Numbered from the stretch's first letter, positions 1 to 6,424 are shown. The stretch is 7,777 nt of DNA from Vulcanimicrobiota bacterium (GCA_003155175.1 PMFP01000152.1:1-7777); one strand, 5' to 3'. The notes: generated from the sequence alone by a model not told the origin. A program made the numbers and translations.

Positions 1-465
1 GTTCCCGGCCAGCGGCGGGAAGGTTCCCGGAATTCCCTGACCCTGCGCTTGATGACAGCTGGAGCAATTGGTCGTGTAGACCTTTCCGCCGTCGCTCGCC
101 GATGCTCCGGCGGCTGCGACCGTGTTGCCCGCGGCGCTCTTCATCGCGCCGGCTGCGCCTGCTGCTGCGCCGGCCGCTCCGGCCGCCGCGCCTTTCGCTG
201 CCGAAGCCGCGCCTTGCGCGGCCGAGGCCGCACCAGATGCCGCTCCCTGCGCGGCCGATGCCGCGCCCTGGGCCGCCGACGCCGCGCCTTGGGCGGCGGA
301 GGCCGCGCCTTGAGCGGCGGAGGCTGCACCCGATGCCGCGCCTTGGGCGGCCGAGGCCGCACTCGAAGCCGCAGCCGAGGATGCGCTCGACGAATTGTTC
401 GAACATCCAGCAAAGACAAGGACGAGCGCCGCGCCGGCCGCTCCGATTTCCCAAATGCGTTTCAT
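1..465 (-). CDS. Lipid-anchored class I cytochrome c with alanine-rich tether (C-terminus cut by window edge)
   Basis: The frame is open from ATG 465 to the window edge (155 codons, no stop), so the C-terminus is missing. Residues 1-21 form a lipoprotein signal peptide: basic MKR, a hydrophobic core, then VFAGC with Cys21 as the lipidation site. Residues 22-37 are Ser/Asn/Ala-rich. Residues 38-94 are a repeat built on ASAAQGA, and 95-124 are Ala/Gly-rich. A haem c site follows: Cys134, Cys137 and His138 (CSSCH), then GQGIPGTFPPLAGN, typical of class I mono-haem cytochromes c. The axial Met would lie beyond the edge. The protein should sit outside the cytoplasmic membrane and carry electrons, with the tether letting the haem domain reach partners, as proposed for membrane-anchored cytochrome c-y of Rhodobacter. 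A strong Shine-Dalgarno sequence fixes the start. The gene lies 30 bp after the SEDS gene, probably cotranscribed. Electron donor and acceptor are unknown. Confidence 0.88.
   Translation of the reverse strand, partial: MKRIWEIGAAGAALVLVFAGCSNNSSSASSAAASSAASAAQGAASGAASAAQGAASAAQGAASAAQGAASAAQGAASGAASAAQGAASAAKGAAAGAAGAAAGAAGAMKSAAGNTVAAAGASASDGGKVYTTNCSSCHQAQGQGIPGTFPPLAGN
184..354 (-). repeat. In-gene repeat array coding a 7/11-residue alanine-rich tether
   Basis: This stretch encodes residues 38-94 of the cytochrome lipoprotein. The unit is ASAAQGA (21 bp), read six times with Gln and once with Lys (ASAAKGA). The Gln/Lys residues fall at 41, 52, 59, 66, 73, 84 and 91, so the spacing is 11-7-7-7-11-7. 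The 11-residue steps come from an added ASGA block. Periods of 7 and 11 are those of helical heptads and hendecads, so an extended alanine-rich helix is likely (inference). The copies differ mainly at synonymous third positions, so the array is fairly old or selected at protein level. Confidence 0.85.
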
Positions 466-470
466 CGCTA

Positions 471-478
471 CTCCTTCT
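471..478 (-). promoter_or_regulatory. Shine-Dalgarno of the cytochrome lipoprotein gene
   Basis: The minus strand reads AGAAGGAG, ending 5 nt before ATG 465. It is the strongest ribosome binding site seen in the window and decides the start of the cytochrome gene. It suggests that this last visible gene is translated independently rather than by coupling to the SEDS gene. Confidence 0.8.
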
Positions 479-495
479 GACGTTGGAGGTTGCAT

Positions 496-1731
496 TTACG
501 CCCCGTCGCGCGTCTGCGCCTGCGCGTCCCGGCCGCGCCTTGGGCGCCCGCTCATCGCCCAGACCAGTGCGACGAGCAAGACGTTCGCCACCAGCGAACT
601 GCCGCCGTACGAAACGAACGGCAGCGTGATCCCGGTAAGGGGAAAGAGTCCGACCACGCCGCCGACGATGATCGCGACTTGAAAGCCGAGCGTCGCGCCC
701 ATGCCCACGGCCAGCAACTTAGTGAAGAGGTCGGGCTGCTCGCCGGCGACGGCGAGAATGCGGCGGACGAGCACCAGGAACACCGCGAGCAGCGCGATGC
801 CGCCGATGAGCCCGAGCTCCTCCGAGAGCGCGGCGTAAACGTAATCGGTCGCGACGTCGGGAATGAAGCCGGGGTGACCGAGACGGAACCCGGTGCCGAA
901 CACGCCGCCCGCGGCGAGCGCGTAATAACTCTGGGACGACTGATATCCGGCCCCGAGCGGGTCGGCGAACGGATGCCGCCACGTCGCGACGCGCGCCTGG
1001 ACGTACGCGAAGTGGCGGATCGCCCAGAACGCGGCAACGGCAAAGATGGCCAGGCCGAACGTAACGATGTCGATCCGCCGCGTGGCCACGTAGAGCATCG
1101 TCGCGAACGTCGCGAGCAAGAGCGCCGCCATGCCCAAATCGCGCTGCAGGACCAGGATCGCCATGGAAGCGCCCCAGCCCAGGAAGAGCGGTCCGAGATA
1201 TTTGACGTTCGCGCCGAGCTTCCAAGGAGGCGCCGCCGCGATGACGTCGGCCGTCTCGGCCAGATACGCCGCGAGGAAGAACACGATGAAGAGTTTGATG
1301 AGTTCGACCGGCTCGAGTTGCACCGGACCGAGCGCGATCCAGAGCTTCGCGCCGTTGACTTCCTGGCCGAACAGCACCAGCATCGCAAACAGAATCAGCG
1401 ATGCGATAACCCACACGTACTTGTAGCCCGCCACTCGCCGGAACGCCGTGAATGCCGGGCCGAGCAAGAGCGCGAGGACCAAAGCGACGATCAACCAGAT
1501 CTGCTGCTTCTGTCCGAGCTCCGGAGAGAGGCGCGCGACCATCGCCAGGCCCAGCGCGGAAAGCACGACCGCGAGCGCCGGCAGCGCGTCGTCGCGCGTG
1601 GTCGTCGCGGGCTGCCACAGGACCCACAGCAGCGAGAGCGCAGCCAGCAACGCGAGCAGCCACCACGGACCGATGGTGTTCGGCGGCGCCAGCGAGAGAA
1701 TCAACGCCGAAACCGTCAGCGCCCCGAGCAT
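496..1731 (-). CDS. rodA: SEDS-family peptidoglycan glycosyltransferase (RodA/FtsW)
   Basis: This polytopic membrane protein of 411 residues polymerises lipid II into glycan strands. SEDS signatures appear in order: PVELIKLFIVFFLAAYLAE (141-159), LQRDLGMAALLL (195-206), PFADPLGAGYQSSQSYYALAAGG (from 254), TDYVYAALSEELGLIGG (from 295), and GLFPLTGITLPFVSYGGSSL (361-380). Asp257 in FADPLGAGYQ fits the essential extracellular-loop Asp of RodA/FtsW. The tail is short and basic. RodA is preferred over FtsW because the preceding genes match the mycobacterial fhaA-fhaB-pstP-rodA order, but sequence alone does not separate the two. ATG 1731 is the only standard start downstream of the in-frame TGA. 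It has no clear Shine-Dalgarno, and the first membrane segment begins at once, so a CTG start some 10-15 codons upstream is possible. The partner class B PBP is not in the window. Confidence 0.93.
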   Translation of the reverse strand: MLGALTVSALILSLAPPNTIGPWWLLALLAALSLLWVLWQPATTTRDDALPALAVVLSALGLAMVARLSPELGQKQQIWLIVALVLALLLGPAFTAFRRVAGYKYVWVIASLILFAMLVLFGQEVNGAKLWIALGPVQLEPVELIKLFIVFFLAAYLAETADVIAAAPPWKLGANVKYLGPLFLGWGASMAILVLQRDLGMAALLLATFATMLYVATRRIDIVTFGLAIFAVAAFWAIRHFAYVQARVATWRHPFADPLGAGYQSSQSYYALAAGGVFGTGFRLGHPGFIPDVATDYVYAALSEELGLIGGIALLAVFLVLVRRILAVAGEQPDLFTKLLAVGMGATLGFQVAIIVGGVVGLFPLTGITLPFVSYGGSSLVANVLLVALVWAMSGRPRRGRDAQAQTRDGA

Positions 1732-1768
1732 CGGCGCGCAGCGCCGGAACAGGAGCGCGAGCAGGGGA

Positions 1769-2503
1769 CTAAAGCGCCGGCGCGGTCGTGGCGATCAACG
1801 CCAGGACGAATGCGGCGATCGCCCCGAGGCGAGCCCACTCGGCGCGGCCGGACGGACCGTCGATCGCCTGCGGGAGTGCGTCCTCGCCTTTGAAGCGCGC
1901 CGCGAGAACGCCGTCGTTTTGGGACGGGTGCTCGAACAGCGCGCCCAACGACTCGCGGTCCAACGTTCCGCGCACGGGATGACCGCTCAAGACGATCGCG
2001 TCGCCGTCGCGAAGCTGCATGCTCGACACGGCGACGTCGAGCGCGGGCGTTGCTCCGAACGCGCGCGAGAGCAGCGTGGGCGATTCGCCGAGCGCGTCGC
2101 TCTCGGTCAGGGCCGACACCTCGTCGCCGTGCAGCAGATACGCGGCCGTGCCGCCCGCGTGCATGACGAACGCCTGGTTGCCGACGATGAGCGCCGCGCT
2201 GAGCGACGCGCCGCTCACGACGTAATCGTCGTGGCCCGCGCCGCGCACGAACAGTTCGCGATTGACGCGCGCGAGAATCCCAAGCATTAAGGTAGCCGCG
2301 GGCTGCGGTCGATCCAAGGCCCGCCGGACGCGCTCGGCGCGCAGCCGCCGTTCGCAGCTCGACCGTACCCGGGCGAGGGCGGCGCGGCCGGCCGGCACGC
2401 CGTCGATGGTTCCAAAGCCTTGGGAGACGGCAAAAAGCCAGGTCCGCGCGCCGAGCTGCATCGTCAGCGTGGTGGCCCGATCGCCGCGAATCGCTACGTC
2501 CAT
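1769..2503 (-). CDS. PP2C-family membrane protein lacking the metal-binding signatures (probable pseudophosphatase)
   Basis: The 244-residue protein keeps the PP2C outline but not its active site. Strands typical of PP2C are recognisable: WLFAVSQGFG (22-31), SLSAALIVGNQAFVMHAGGTAAYLL (100-124) and LLSRAFG...LRDGDAIVLSGHP (154-176). The DG(M)GG motif is replaced by Gln28-Gly29. GDSR is replaced by GGTA (117-120), and SDGL by SGHP (173-176). Only a late Asp (NDG, 186-188) resembles the final DN motif. Metal-dependent Ser/Thr phosphatase activity is therefore unlikely. One C-terminal membrane segment spans about 226-242, placing the domain in the cytoplasm as in mycobacterial PstP. The start overlaps the FhaB-like gene by 10 bp (ATG read within its last codons), and the stop is 37 bp before the SEDS gene. 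It could act as a phosphoprotein-binding scaffold or be a very divergent enzyme; I favour the former. Confidence 0.8.
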   Translation of the reverse strand: MDVAIRGDRATTLTMQLGARTWLFAVSQGFGTIDGVPAGRAALARVRSSCERRLRAERVRRALDRPQPAATLMLGILARVNRELFVRGAGHDDYVVSGASLSAALIVGNQAFVMHAGGTAAYLLHGDEVSALTESDALGESPTLLSRAFGATPALDVAVSSMQLRDGDAIVLSGHPVRGTLDRESLGALFEHPSQNDGVLAARFKGEDALPQAIDGPSGRAEWARLGAIAAFVLALIATTAPAL

Positions 2504-2919
2504 TCTTCCTCGATCGCCCTTACCGTGAGTCGCGTCGTCCCGACGTCGATTTCGTCGCCCCGGCGTATTTCGACGACGTCGTCCAGAAGCCGCCCGTTCA
2601 AGAACGTCCCGTTGCTGCTCTCCAAATCCCGCACGTAGGGGACGCCGTTCTCGGACTCCAAGCGTGCGTGCCGGCGGCTCACCTCCGGATCTTCCAGGAC
2701 CAGATCGCAGCCGCTCGCGCGTCCGATCGCGATCGGGCAGAGCCCGTCGAACGAGCGCGAGGCGGCCCCCTCCCGAACGTCGAGCGTTAGGCGCAGGGGC
2801 GTCAGGCGCCCGATCTCGGCGAGCGCTCGCGAGCGAGGCCGCGCCGCAACGACCGCGACGAACAGGAGCGCCGCAACCACCTCCAGCGAGAGCACGTGCA
2901 TGTGGGCTTCGAACGTCAT
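2494..2919 (-). CDS. fhaB: Membrane-anchored FHA-domain protein (FhaB/FipA type)
   Basis: The protein has 141 residues: one N-terminal membrane segment at about 8-26, then a basic stretch, then a single cytoplasmic FHA domain at about 43-135. The phosphothreonine-binding set is intact: Gly66-Arg67, Ser81-Arg-Arg-His84 and Ser102-Asn-Gly-Thr105. It should read phosphothreonine on a kinase or its substrates at the membrane. Mycobacterial FhaB (FipA) has the same plan and lies in the same place, between fhaA and the PP2C phosphatase gene. ATG 2919 overlaps the upstream stop as ATGA, which favours it over Met7. The end overlaps the next gene by 10 bp. Because its neighbour phosphatase looks inactive, this protein may work in a pathway whose dephosphorylation is done elsewhere. 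Confidence 0.9.
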   Translation of the reverse strand: MTFEAHMHVLSLEVVAALLFVAVVAARPRSRALAEIGRLTPLRLTLDVREGAASRSFDGLCPIAIGRASGCDLVLEDPEVSRRHARLESENGVPYVRDLESSNGTFLNGRLLDDVVEIRRGDEIDVGTTRLTVRAIEEEWT

Positions 2920-3623
2920 CGGTCGGCGACTTCGAGGCGGAGCTGCGTGTTCCCGAGTTTGAGCACGTCCCCGTCGCCCAGGCGCAGCTGATCGATGCGC
3001 TTACCGTTGACGAAGGTTCCGTTGGTGGAACCCCGGTCTCGAACCACAGGCCACGCGCCGTCCATCTCGATGAACGCGTGAATGCGCGAAACGGCCGGGT
3101 CGCGAAGCGCGACGTCGCATTCGGTGCTGCGCCCGACCGTCATCGTCTCGCCGGGGCGAAGCGGATAGACGTCCTCGGCGGAGACGCCCTTGAGCAGCCG
3201 CAGGTGGTATCTCCTGACGGGGGCGCCCCGGGGTTCGAATCGCTCGGCCGGCGCCCCCGGATCCCCCGCGACGCTCACCTCGACCGCGCCGCGCGGAACG
3301 CCGTCCTTGGGCACCATCGAGACGCGCGGTTCGCCCTCGTACCGGATCCCGACGCGAGCGCCCATCTCGCGAAGCAGCTCGCTCCACTCGCGCTCCAGGT
3401 ACGAGCGATGCGGTTCGAGGCGCTCGTAGTCGTCGCCGTGCATCCCAACCACGTAGGATCCCGGCGCGAACAGGTGGCCTTCTTCACCGCGGCTTCGCGC
3501 TTCCATCACGGCTACGAGTTTGCGCGCGATCTGCGCGGGCTCGAGGTCGCTGGGAAACGTTTTGGCAAACGTGCGCTCCACGAACGCCGCGCACGCTTGT
3601 TCCACGCGATCGAACCAGCTCAT
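2916..3623 (-). CDS. fhaA: DUF3662-FHA protein (FhaA type)
   Basis: This soluble protein has 235 residues. Residues 1-115 match the DUF3662 domain of FhaA: WFDRVEQ at the start, LEPAQIARKLVAVME (27-41), and FAPGSYVVGMHGDDYERL (52-69). A short linker follows (about 115-140), then an FHA domain (about 140-232) with Gly164-Arg165, Ser179-Arg-Ile-His182 and Ser199-Thr-Asn201-Gly-Thr203. The pThr-binding residues are all present. In mycobacteria FhaA binds phosphorylated MviN and helps regulate peptidoglycan precursor supply; a similar role is inferred. It is much shorter than mycobacterial FhaA (about 527 residues) because it lacks the long Pro/Gly-rich middle. The frame stays open upstream to 4103, but that stretch is an Arg-rich shadow of rsmB. 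ATG 3623 overlaps the rsmB stop as ATGA and begins the conserved domain. Confidence 0.91.
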   Translation of the reverse strand: MSWFDRVEQACAAFVERTFAKTFPSDLEPAQIARKLVAVMEARSRGEEGHLFAPGSYVVGMHGDDYERLEPHRSYLEREWSELLREMGARVGIRYEGEPRVSMVPKDGVPRGAVEVSVAGDPGAPAERFEPRGAPVRRYHLRLLKGVSAEDVYPLRPGETMTVGRSTECDVALRDPAVSRIHAFIEMDGAWPVVRDRGSTNGTFVNGKRIDQLRLGDGDVLKLGNTQLRLEVADR

Positions 3624-4957
3624 AGTCCGCGATCGAGCCGCGCGACGAAAAAGCCGTCGCGTCCTTGCAGGCCCGGTGGGATGAGCACGTCGCCGTCGAG
3701 GGTCAGCAACGGCTCGAACGCGGCCGGAATCAGCCCCCGCTCGAAGTGGTTTGCCTTGACGAACGCCGAGACGACGTCGCTCGTCTCGCGCGGATCGGTA
3801 GAGCACACGGCGTAGACGAGCGTCCCGCCGGGATAAAGATGCGCGCCGGCCGCCTCCAGCAGTTCGCGCTGCAGCGGCGCGAGGCGCTCCGCATCGCCTG
3901 CGGTTTTCTTCCAGCGCGTCTCGGGATGCCGCGCGACCAGTCCGATTCCCGAACACGGCGCGTCGAGCAAGATGCGGTCGAAGCGTTGCTCGCGGGACAA
4001 GATGGGCTGGGTTGCGTCGCCGGCGACGAAGGCGACCGCCCCGCCCGCCGACGCGACGCGCTCCTGAAGCATCGCGCCCTTGCGCGCGTCCTTGTCGACG
4101 CACGTGATTGTGCCGTCGCCGCCCAAACGCGCCAGAATCTGCAGAGTCTTGTTTCCGCGTCCGGAGCAGAGGTCCAAAATCGTCTCTCCGGGTTGCGGCG
4201 CGAGCACGGCGACCGGCGTCGCCGCACTTTCAGACTGGATCCACCACGCTCCGTCCGCGTTCGCTTCGTGTCCGCGCAGATACGAGGCATCGTCGACGAG
4301 CAGCGAGTCCGCAACCAACGCCGAAGGGCGAGACGCGACGCCCTCCGCCGCGAACGATTCGGCGACCGACTCCCGCGTGCGCTCGGCCAGATTTACGCTC
4401 GCGGCCGCTTGCACGGGGTCGTTGACGGCGGCGCAGAGGGCCTCGAGGTCGAGCGTTGGGAACGCGGCTCGCCAACTCCGGACGATCCAGTTCGGCAGCG
4501 AGTAGCGCACGCCGAGGTAATCGTCTTCCCCGTCGAAATCGGAGGGCGCGGGCTCGGCGGGGCGATTCCGCAGAAAGCTGCGCAGCACGGCGTTGACGAG
4601 ATTGGCTACACCGCGATGTCCGTACTTCTTGGCCAGGTTGACGAATTCGAAGACGGTCGCGTGCTCGTCGGCCCGCGTGAAAACGATCTCGTATACCGCG
4701 AGCCGCAAGATCTCCACGATCGCGGGCGGCAATTCTTTGAGGCGCTCGCCGATGAACGGCGCGAGATACCAGTCCAGCGTCCTTCGCATCTTGATGGACC
4801 CGTACGCAAGCTCGGTGGCGAACGCGCGGTCGCGCGAATCGAGAGCGCTTCGGCGGAGCCGGTAATCCAACGCCTCCTGCGCGCCGCGTTCGCGGACGCC
4901 CTCTTGCGACGGGAAGACGTCGCGCACCGCGGCCAGCGCGACCTCGCGCGCGTTCAC
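3620..4957 (-). CDS. rsmB: 16S rRNA m5C967 methyltransferase RsmB
   Basis: The enzyme methylates C5 of a 16S rRNA cytosine (C967 in E. coli) using SAM. I choose GTG 4957: it overlaps the fmt stop as GTGA and gives the family start NAREVAL, for 445 residues. A TTG at 4990 would add 11 unconserved residues. Residues 1-130 form the NusB-like RNA-binding domain (ELAYGSIKMRRTLDWYL; FVNLAKKYGHRGVANLVNAVLR). The catalytic domain has SAM motif I LDLCSGRGNKT (261-271), motif IV DAPCSG with Cys335, and motif VI VYAVCST with the nucleophile Cys385. RHPETRW lies between them. Motif I departs from the usual CAAPGGKT, though both cysteines are intact. The gene lies in a def-fmt-rsmB run, a common arrangement, and ends in an ATGA overlap with the FhaA-like gene. 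Confidence 0.95.
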   Translation of the reverse strand: MNAREVALAAVRDVFPSQEGVRERGAQEALDYRLRRSALDSRDRAFATELAYGSIKMRRTLDWYLAPFIGERLKELPPAIVEILRLAVYEIVFTRADEHATVFEFVNLAKKYGHRGVANLVNAVLRSFLRNRPAEPAPSDFDGEDDYLGVRYSLPNWIVRSWRAAFPTLDLEALCAAVNDPVQAAASVNLAERTRESVAESFAAEGVASRPSALVADSLLVDDASYLRGHEANADGAWWIQSESAATPVAVLAPQPGETILDLCSGRGNKTLQILARLGGDGTITCVDKDARKGAMLQERVASAGGAVAFVAGDATQPILSREQRFDRILLDAPCSGIGLVARHPETRWKKTAGDAERLAPLQRELLEAAGAHLYPGGTLVYAVCSTDPRETSDVVSAFVKANHFERGLIPAAFEPLLTLDGDVLIPPGLQGRDGFFVARLDRGL

Positions 4958-5868
4958 GTCGAGCGCGCCTCGGACGAAATGCGGCGCCAAAACGACGCGC
5001 CGCTTTCGCGCCCCCGATTCGGCGCGATCACTTCGTCGATCGCGATGCCCCCGCCGCCGGTCCCGATGACGAACGCATCGCCTTGCGCGCCGATCGGCGT
5101 TCCCGGCCGCACGCTCGGCGCGGCGGGAGCTGCATGGGCGCGCAGGACCTTCACGGCGTGCCCGCCCATATTGGCCCGCGCTGCGGGCGAGGGCGAGAGC
5201 GAGCGCACGAGCGCGACGATCTCGTCCGCGGGGCGTTGCCAGTCGACGGCAAGATCCGGCTTACTCAACGGCCGGGTGATGCTCGGCTCGCCGCGCTGCG
5301 GAGTCGCGGGTATCGCCCCTTCGGCGGCACGCTCGATCGCTTGGGCGAGAAGGTTCGCTCCGACGACCGCCAGCCGGTCGTGAAGCTCGCCGTACGTCTC
5401 GCCGGGCGCGATCTCGACGCGCTCTTGCAGCACGATCGGGCCCGTGTCCATGCCGGCGTCCATCAGCATGACGCTGACGCCCGTTTCGGCGTCGCCGTTT
5501 GCGATCGCGCTCTGAATCGGCGTTGCGCCGCGATAGCGCGGCAACAGCGACGGATGGACGTTCAGCGCGCCCAAACGCGGGATGGCGATCAGCGCCGCGG
5601 GTAAGATTCTTCCGTACGACGCAAGCGCGAACAGGTCGAACGATTCGGCGGCCATCTCTTCCGCGAACGACTTGAGCGACGCAGGCTCGAACGTGGGAAT
5701 CCGCAGCGCGAGCGCCGCTTCCTTGACGGGGGTCGGCAGCAGCTTGTGCCCTCTGCCGGAAGGCCGGTCGGGCTGCGTCACGACGCCGGACAGATTCGTC
5801 AACCGCGCGACCGTTTGCAGGCTAGGAACGGCGAACGCGCTCGTCCCGAAGAACAGCGTCTTGAGCAT
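4954..5868 (-). CDS. fmt: Methionyl-tRNA formyltransferase
   Basis: The enzyme formylates the amino group of Met on initiator tRNA using 10-formyl-tetrahydrofolate. At 304 residues it is of ordinary length. The N-terminal Rossmann domain begins LKTLFFGTSAFAVPSL, and TQPDRPSGRGHKLLPTPVK (31-49) follows as in the family. The catalytic triad is seen as Asn103, His105 (NVHPSLLPRYRGATPIQ) and Asp141 (GMDTGPI). The C-terminal tRNA-binding OB-like domain covers about 205-304, starting near ITRPLSKPDLAVDW. The gene follows def by 13 bp and its stop overlaps the rsmB GTG start, so it makes the substrate that Def later acts on. ATG 5868 begins exactly at the family start. No strong Shine-Dalgarno is visible, so it probably depends on coupling with def. 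Confidence 0.97.
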   Translation of the reverse strand: MLKTLFFGTSAFAVPSLQTVARLTNLSGVVTQPDRPSGRGHKLLPTPVKEAALALRIPTFEPASLKSFAEEMAAESFDLFALASYGRILPAALIAIPRLGALNVHPSLLPRYRGATPIQSAIANGDAETGVSVMLMDAGMDTGPIVLQERVEIAPGETYGELHDRLAVVGANLLAQAIERAAEGAIPATPQRGEPSITRPLSKPDLAVDWQRPADEIVALVRSLSPSPAARANMGGHAVKVLRAHAAPAAPSVRPGTPIGAQGDAFVIGTGGGGIAIDEVIAPNRGRESGASFWRRISSEARST

Positions 5869-5881
5869 GCCGCGTTTTGCG

Positions 5882-6406
5882 CTAATACGCTTCGGCCGCA
5901 GCCGCTTCGGCGACTTCGACCTCTTCCTCGGTTTTCGGCAGCCGCACGTTCTTGGCCTTATCCACGTACAGAATGCCGTCGAGGTGATCGATCTCGTGCT
6001 GCACGCACTGTGCGAACAGTCCCTCGCCTTCGAGCCGGATCTTTTCGCCGTTGCGGTCCAGGCCCGTCACCACGACGCGGTTGAAGCGCGTGATTTCGCC
6101 GACGTAGCCGGGAACGGAGAGACAGCCCTCGGTCATCTCCTTCTCGTCTTCCGCAAGTTCGAGCTTCGGGTTGATGACGACCGCGGGCTCACGCTCGTCG
6201 TCGCGCACGTCCATGACGAACAGCCGCTTCGAGACGTTGACTTGCGGCGCGGCCAGACCGACGCCCGGCGCGTCGTACATCGTCTCGAACATGTCGTCGA
6301 TCAGCTGTTGAAACAGCGGATCGGCGATCTCGCGAGGGGTAACGCGTTTCGCGACGCGGCGCAACGTCGGATGACCGTCCGTTACGATTGCTCTGAGATA
6401 GGCCAT
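5882..6406 (-). CDS. def: Peptide deformylase
   Basis: This metalloenzyme removes the N-formyl group from nascent proteins at the ribosome exit. It has 174 residues. All three motifs are intact: GVGLAAPQ (48-55), EGCLS (93-97) with metal ligand Cys95, and QHEIDH (136-141) with ligands His137 and His141 and catalytic Glu138. The GDILYVDK-like region after HLDG is usual. The last 16 residues are an acidic and Ala-rich tail (EEEVEVAEAAAAEAY) beyond the catalytic core, of unknown use. The gene sits directly before fmt, as in many bacteria. ATG 6406 begins the family N-terminus (LRAIVTDGHPTLR); no Shine-Dalgarno precedes it. Upstream lies a hairpin at 6425-6451, so def may head the unit that runs on to the cytochrome gene. 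Confidence 0.97.
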   Translation of the reverse strand: MAYLRAIVTDGHPTLRRVAKRVTPREIADPLFQQLIDDMFETMYDAPGVGLAAPQVNVSKRLFVMDVRDDEREPAVVINPKLELAEDEKEMTEGCLSVPGYVGEITRFNRVVVTGLDRNGEKIRLEGEGLFAQCVQHEIDHLDGILYVDKAKNVRLPKTEEEVEVAEAAAAEAY

Positions 6407-6411
6407 ATCAC

Positions 6412-6417
6412 GGTATT
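6412..6417 (-). promoter_or_regulatory. def: Possible -10 element close to the def start
   Basis: The minus strand reads TAGAAT, 5 of 6 to the TATAAT consensus, 8 nt upstream of the def ATG and in otherwise very GC-rich DNA. Transcription would begin almost at the ATG, giving a leaderless mRNA, which would fit the lack of a Shine-Dalgarno for def. No good -35 box is present at 16-18 nt, so this is weak. Confidence 0.25.
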
Positions 6418-6424
6418 CTACCGC

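Noticed and set aside
184..354. CRISPR-like or non-coding tandem repeat
   Set aside because: There are no unique spacers; the repeat is codon-phased and continuous with a lipoprotein cytochrome frame.
49..629. Plus-strand and other-frame Ala/Arg/Pro-rich open frames over the left end
   Set aside because: These arise from the 21-bp repeats of the cytochrome tether read in other frames. The minus-strand frame has a Shine-Dalgarno, lipobox and haem motif.
490..1893. A 467-codon open frame on the plus strand
   Set aside because: It is antisense to the SEDS gene; the protein is charged and Arg/Glu-rich because it mirrors hydrophobic codons of the membrane protein.
3624..4103. N-terminal extension of the FhaA-like protein by 160 residues
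   Set aside because: The extension is Arg-rich and lies within rsmB in another frame. The DUF3662 domain begins at ATG 3623 with an ATGA overlap.
3665..5383. A 572-codon open frame on the plus strand
   Set aside because: It is antisense to rsmB and fmt, low in complexity and Arg-rich, with no domain signature.
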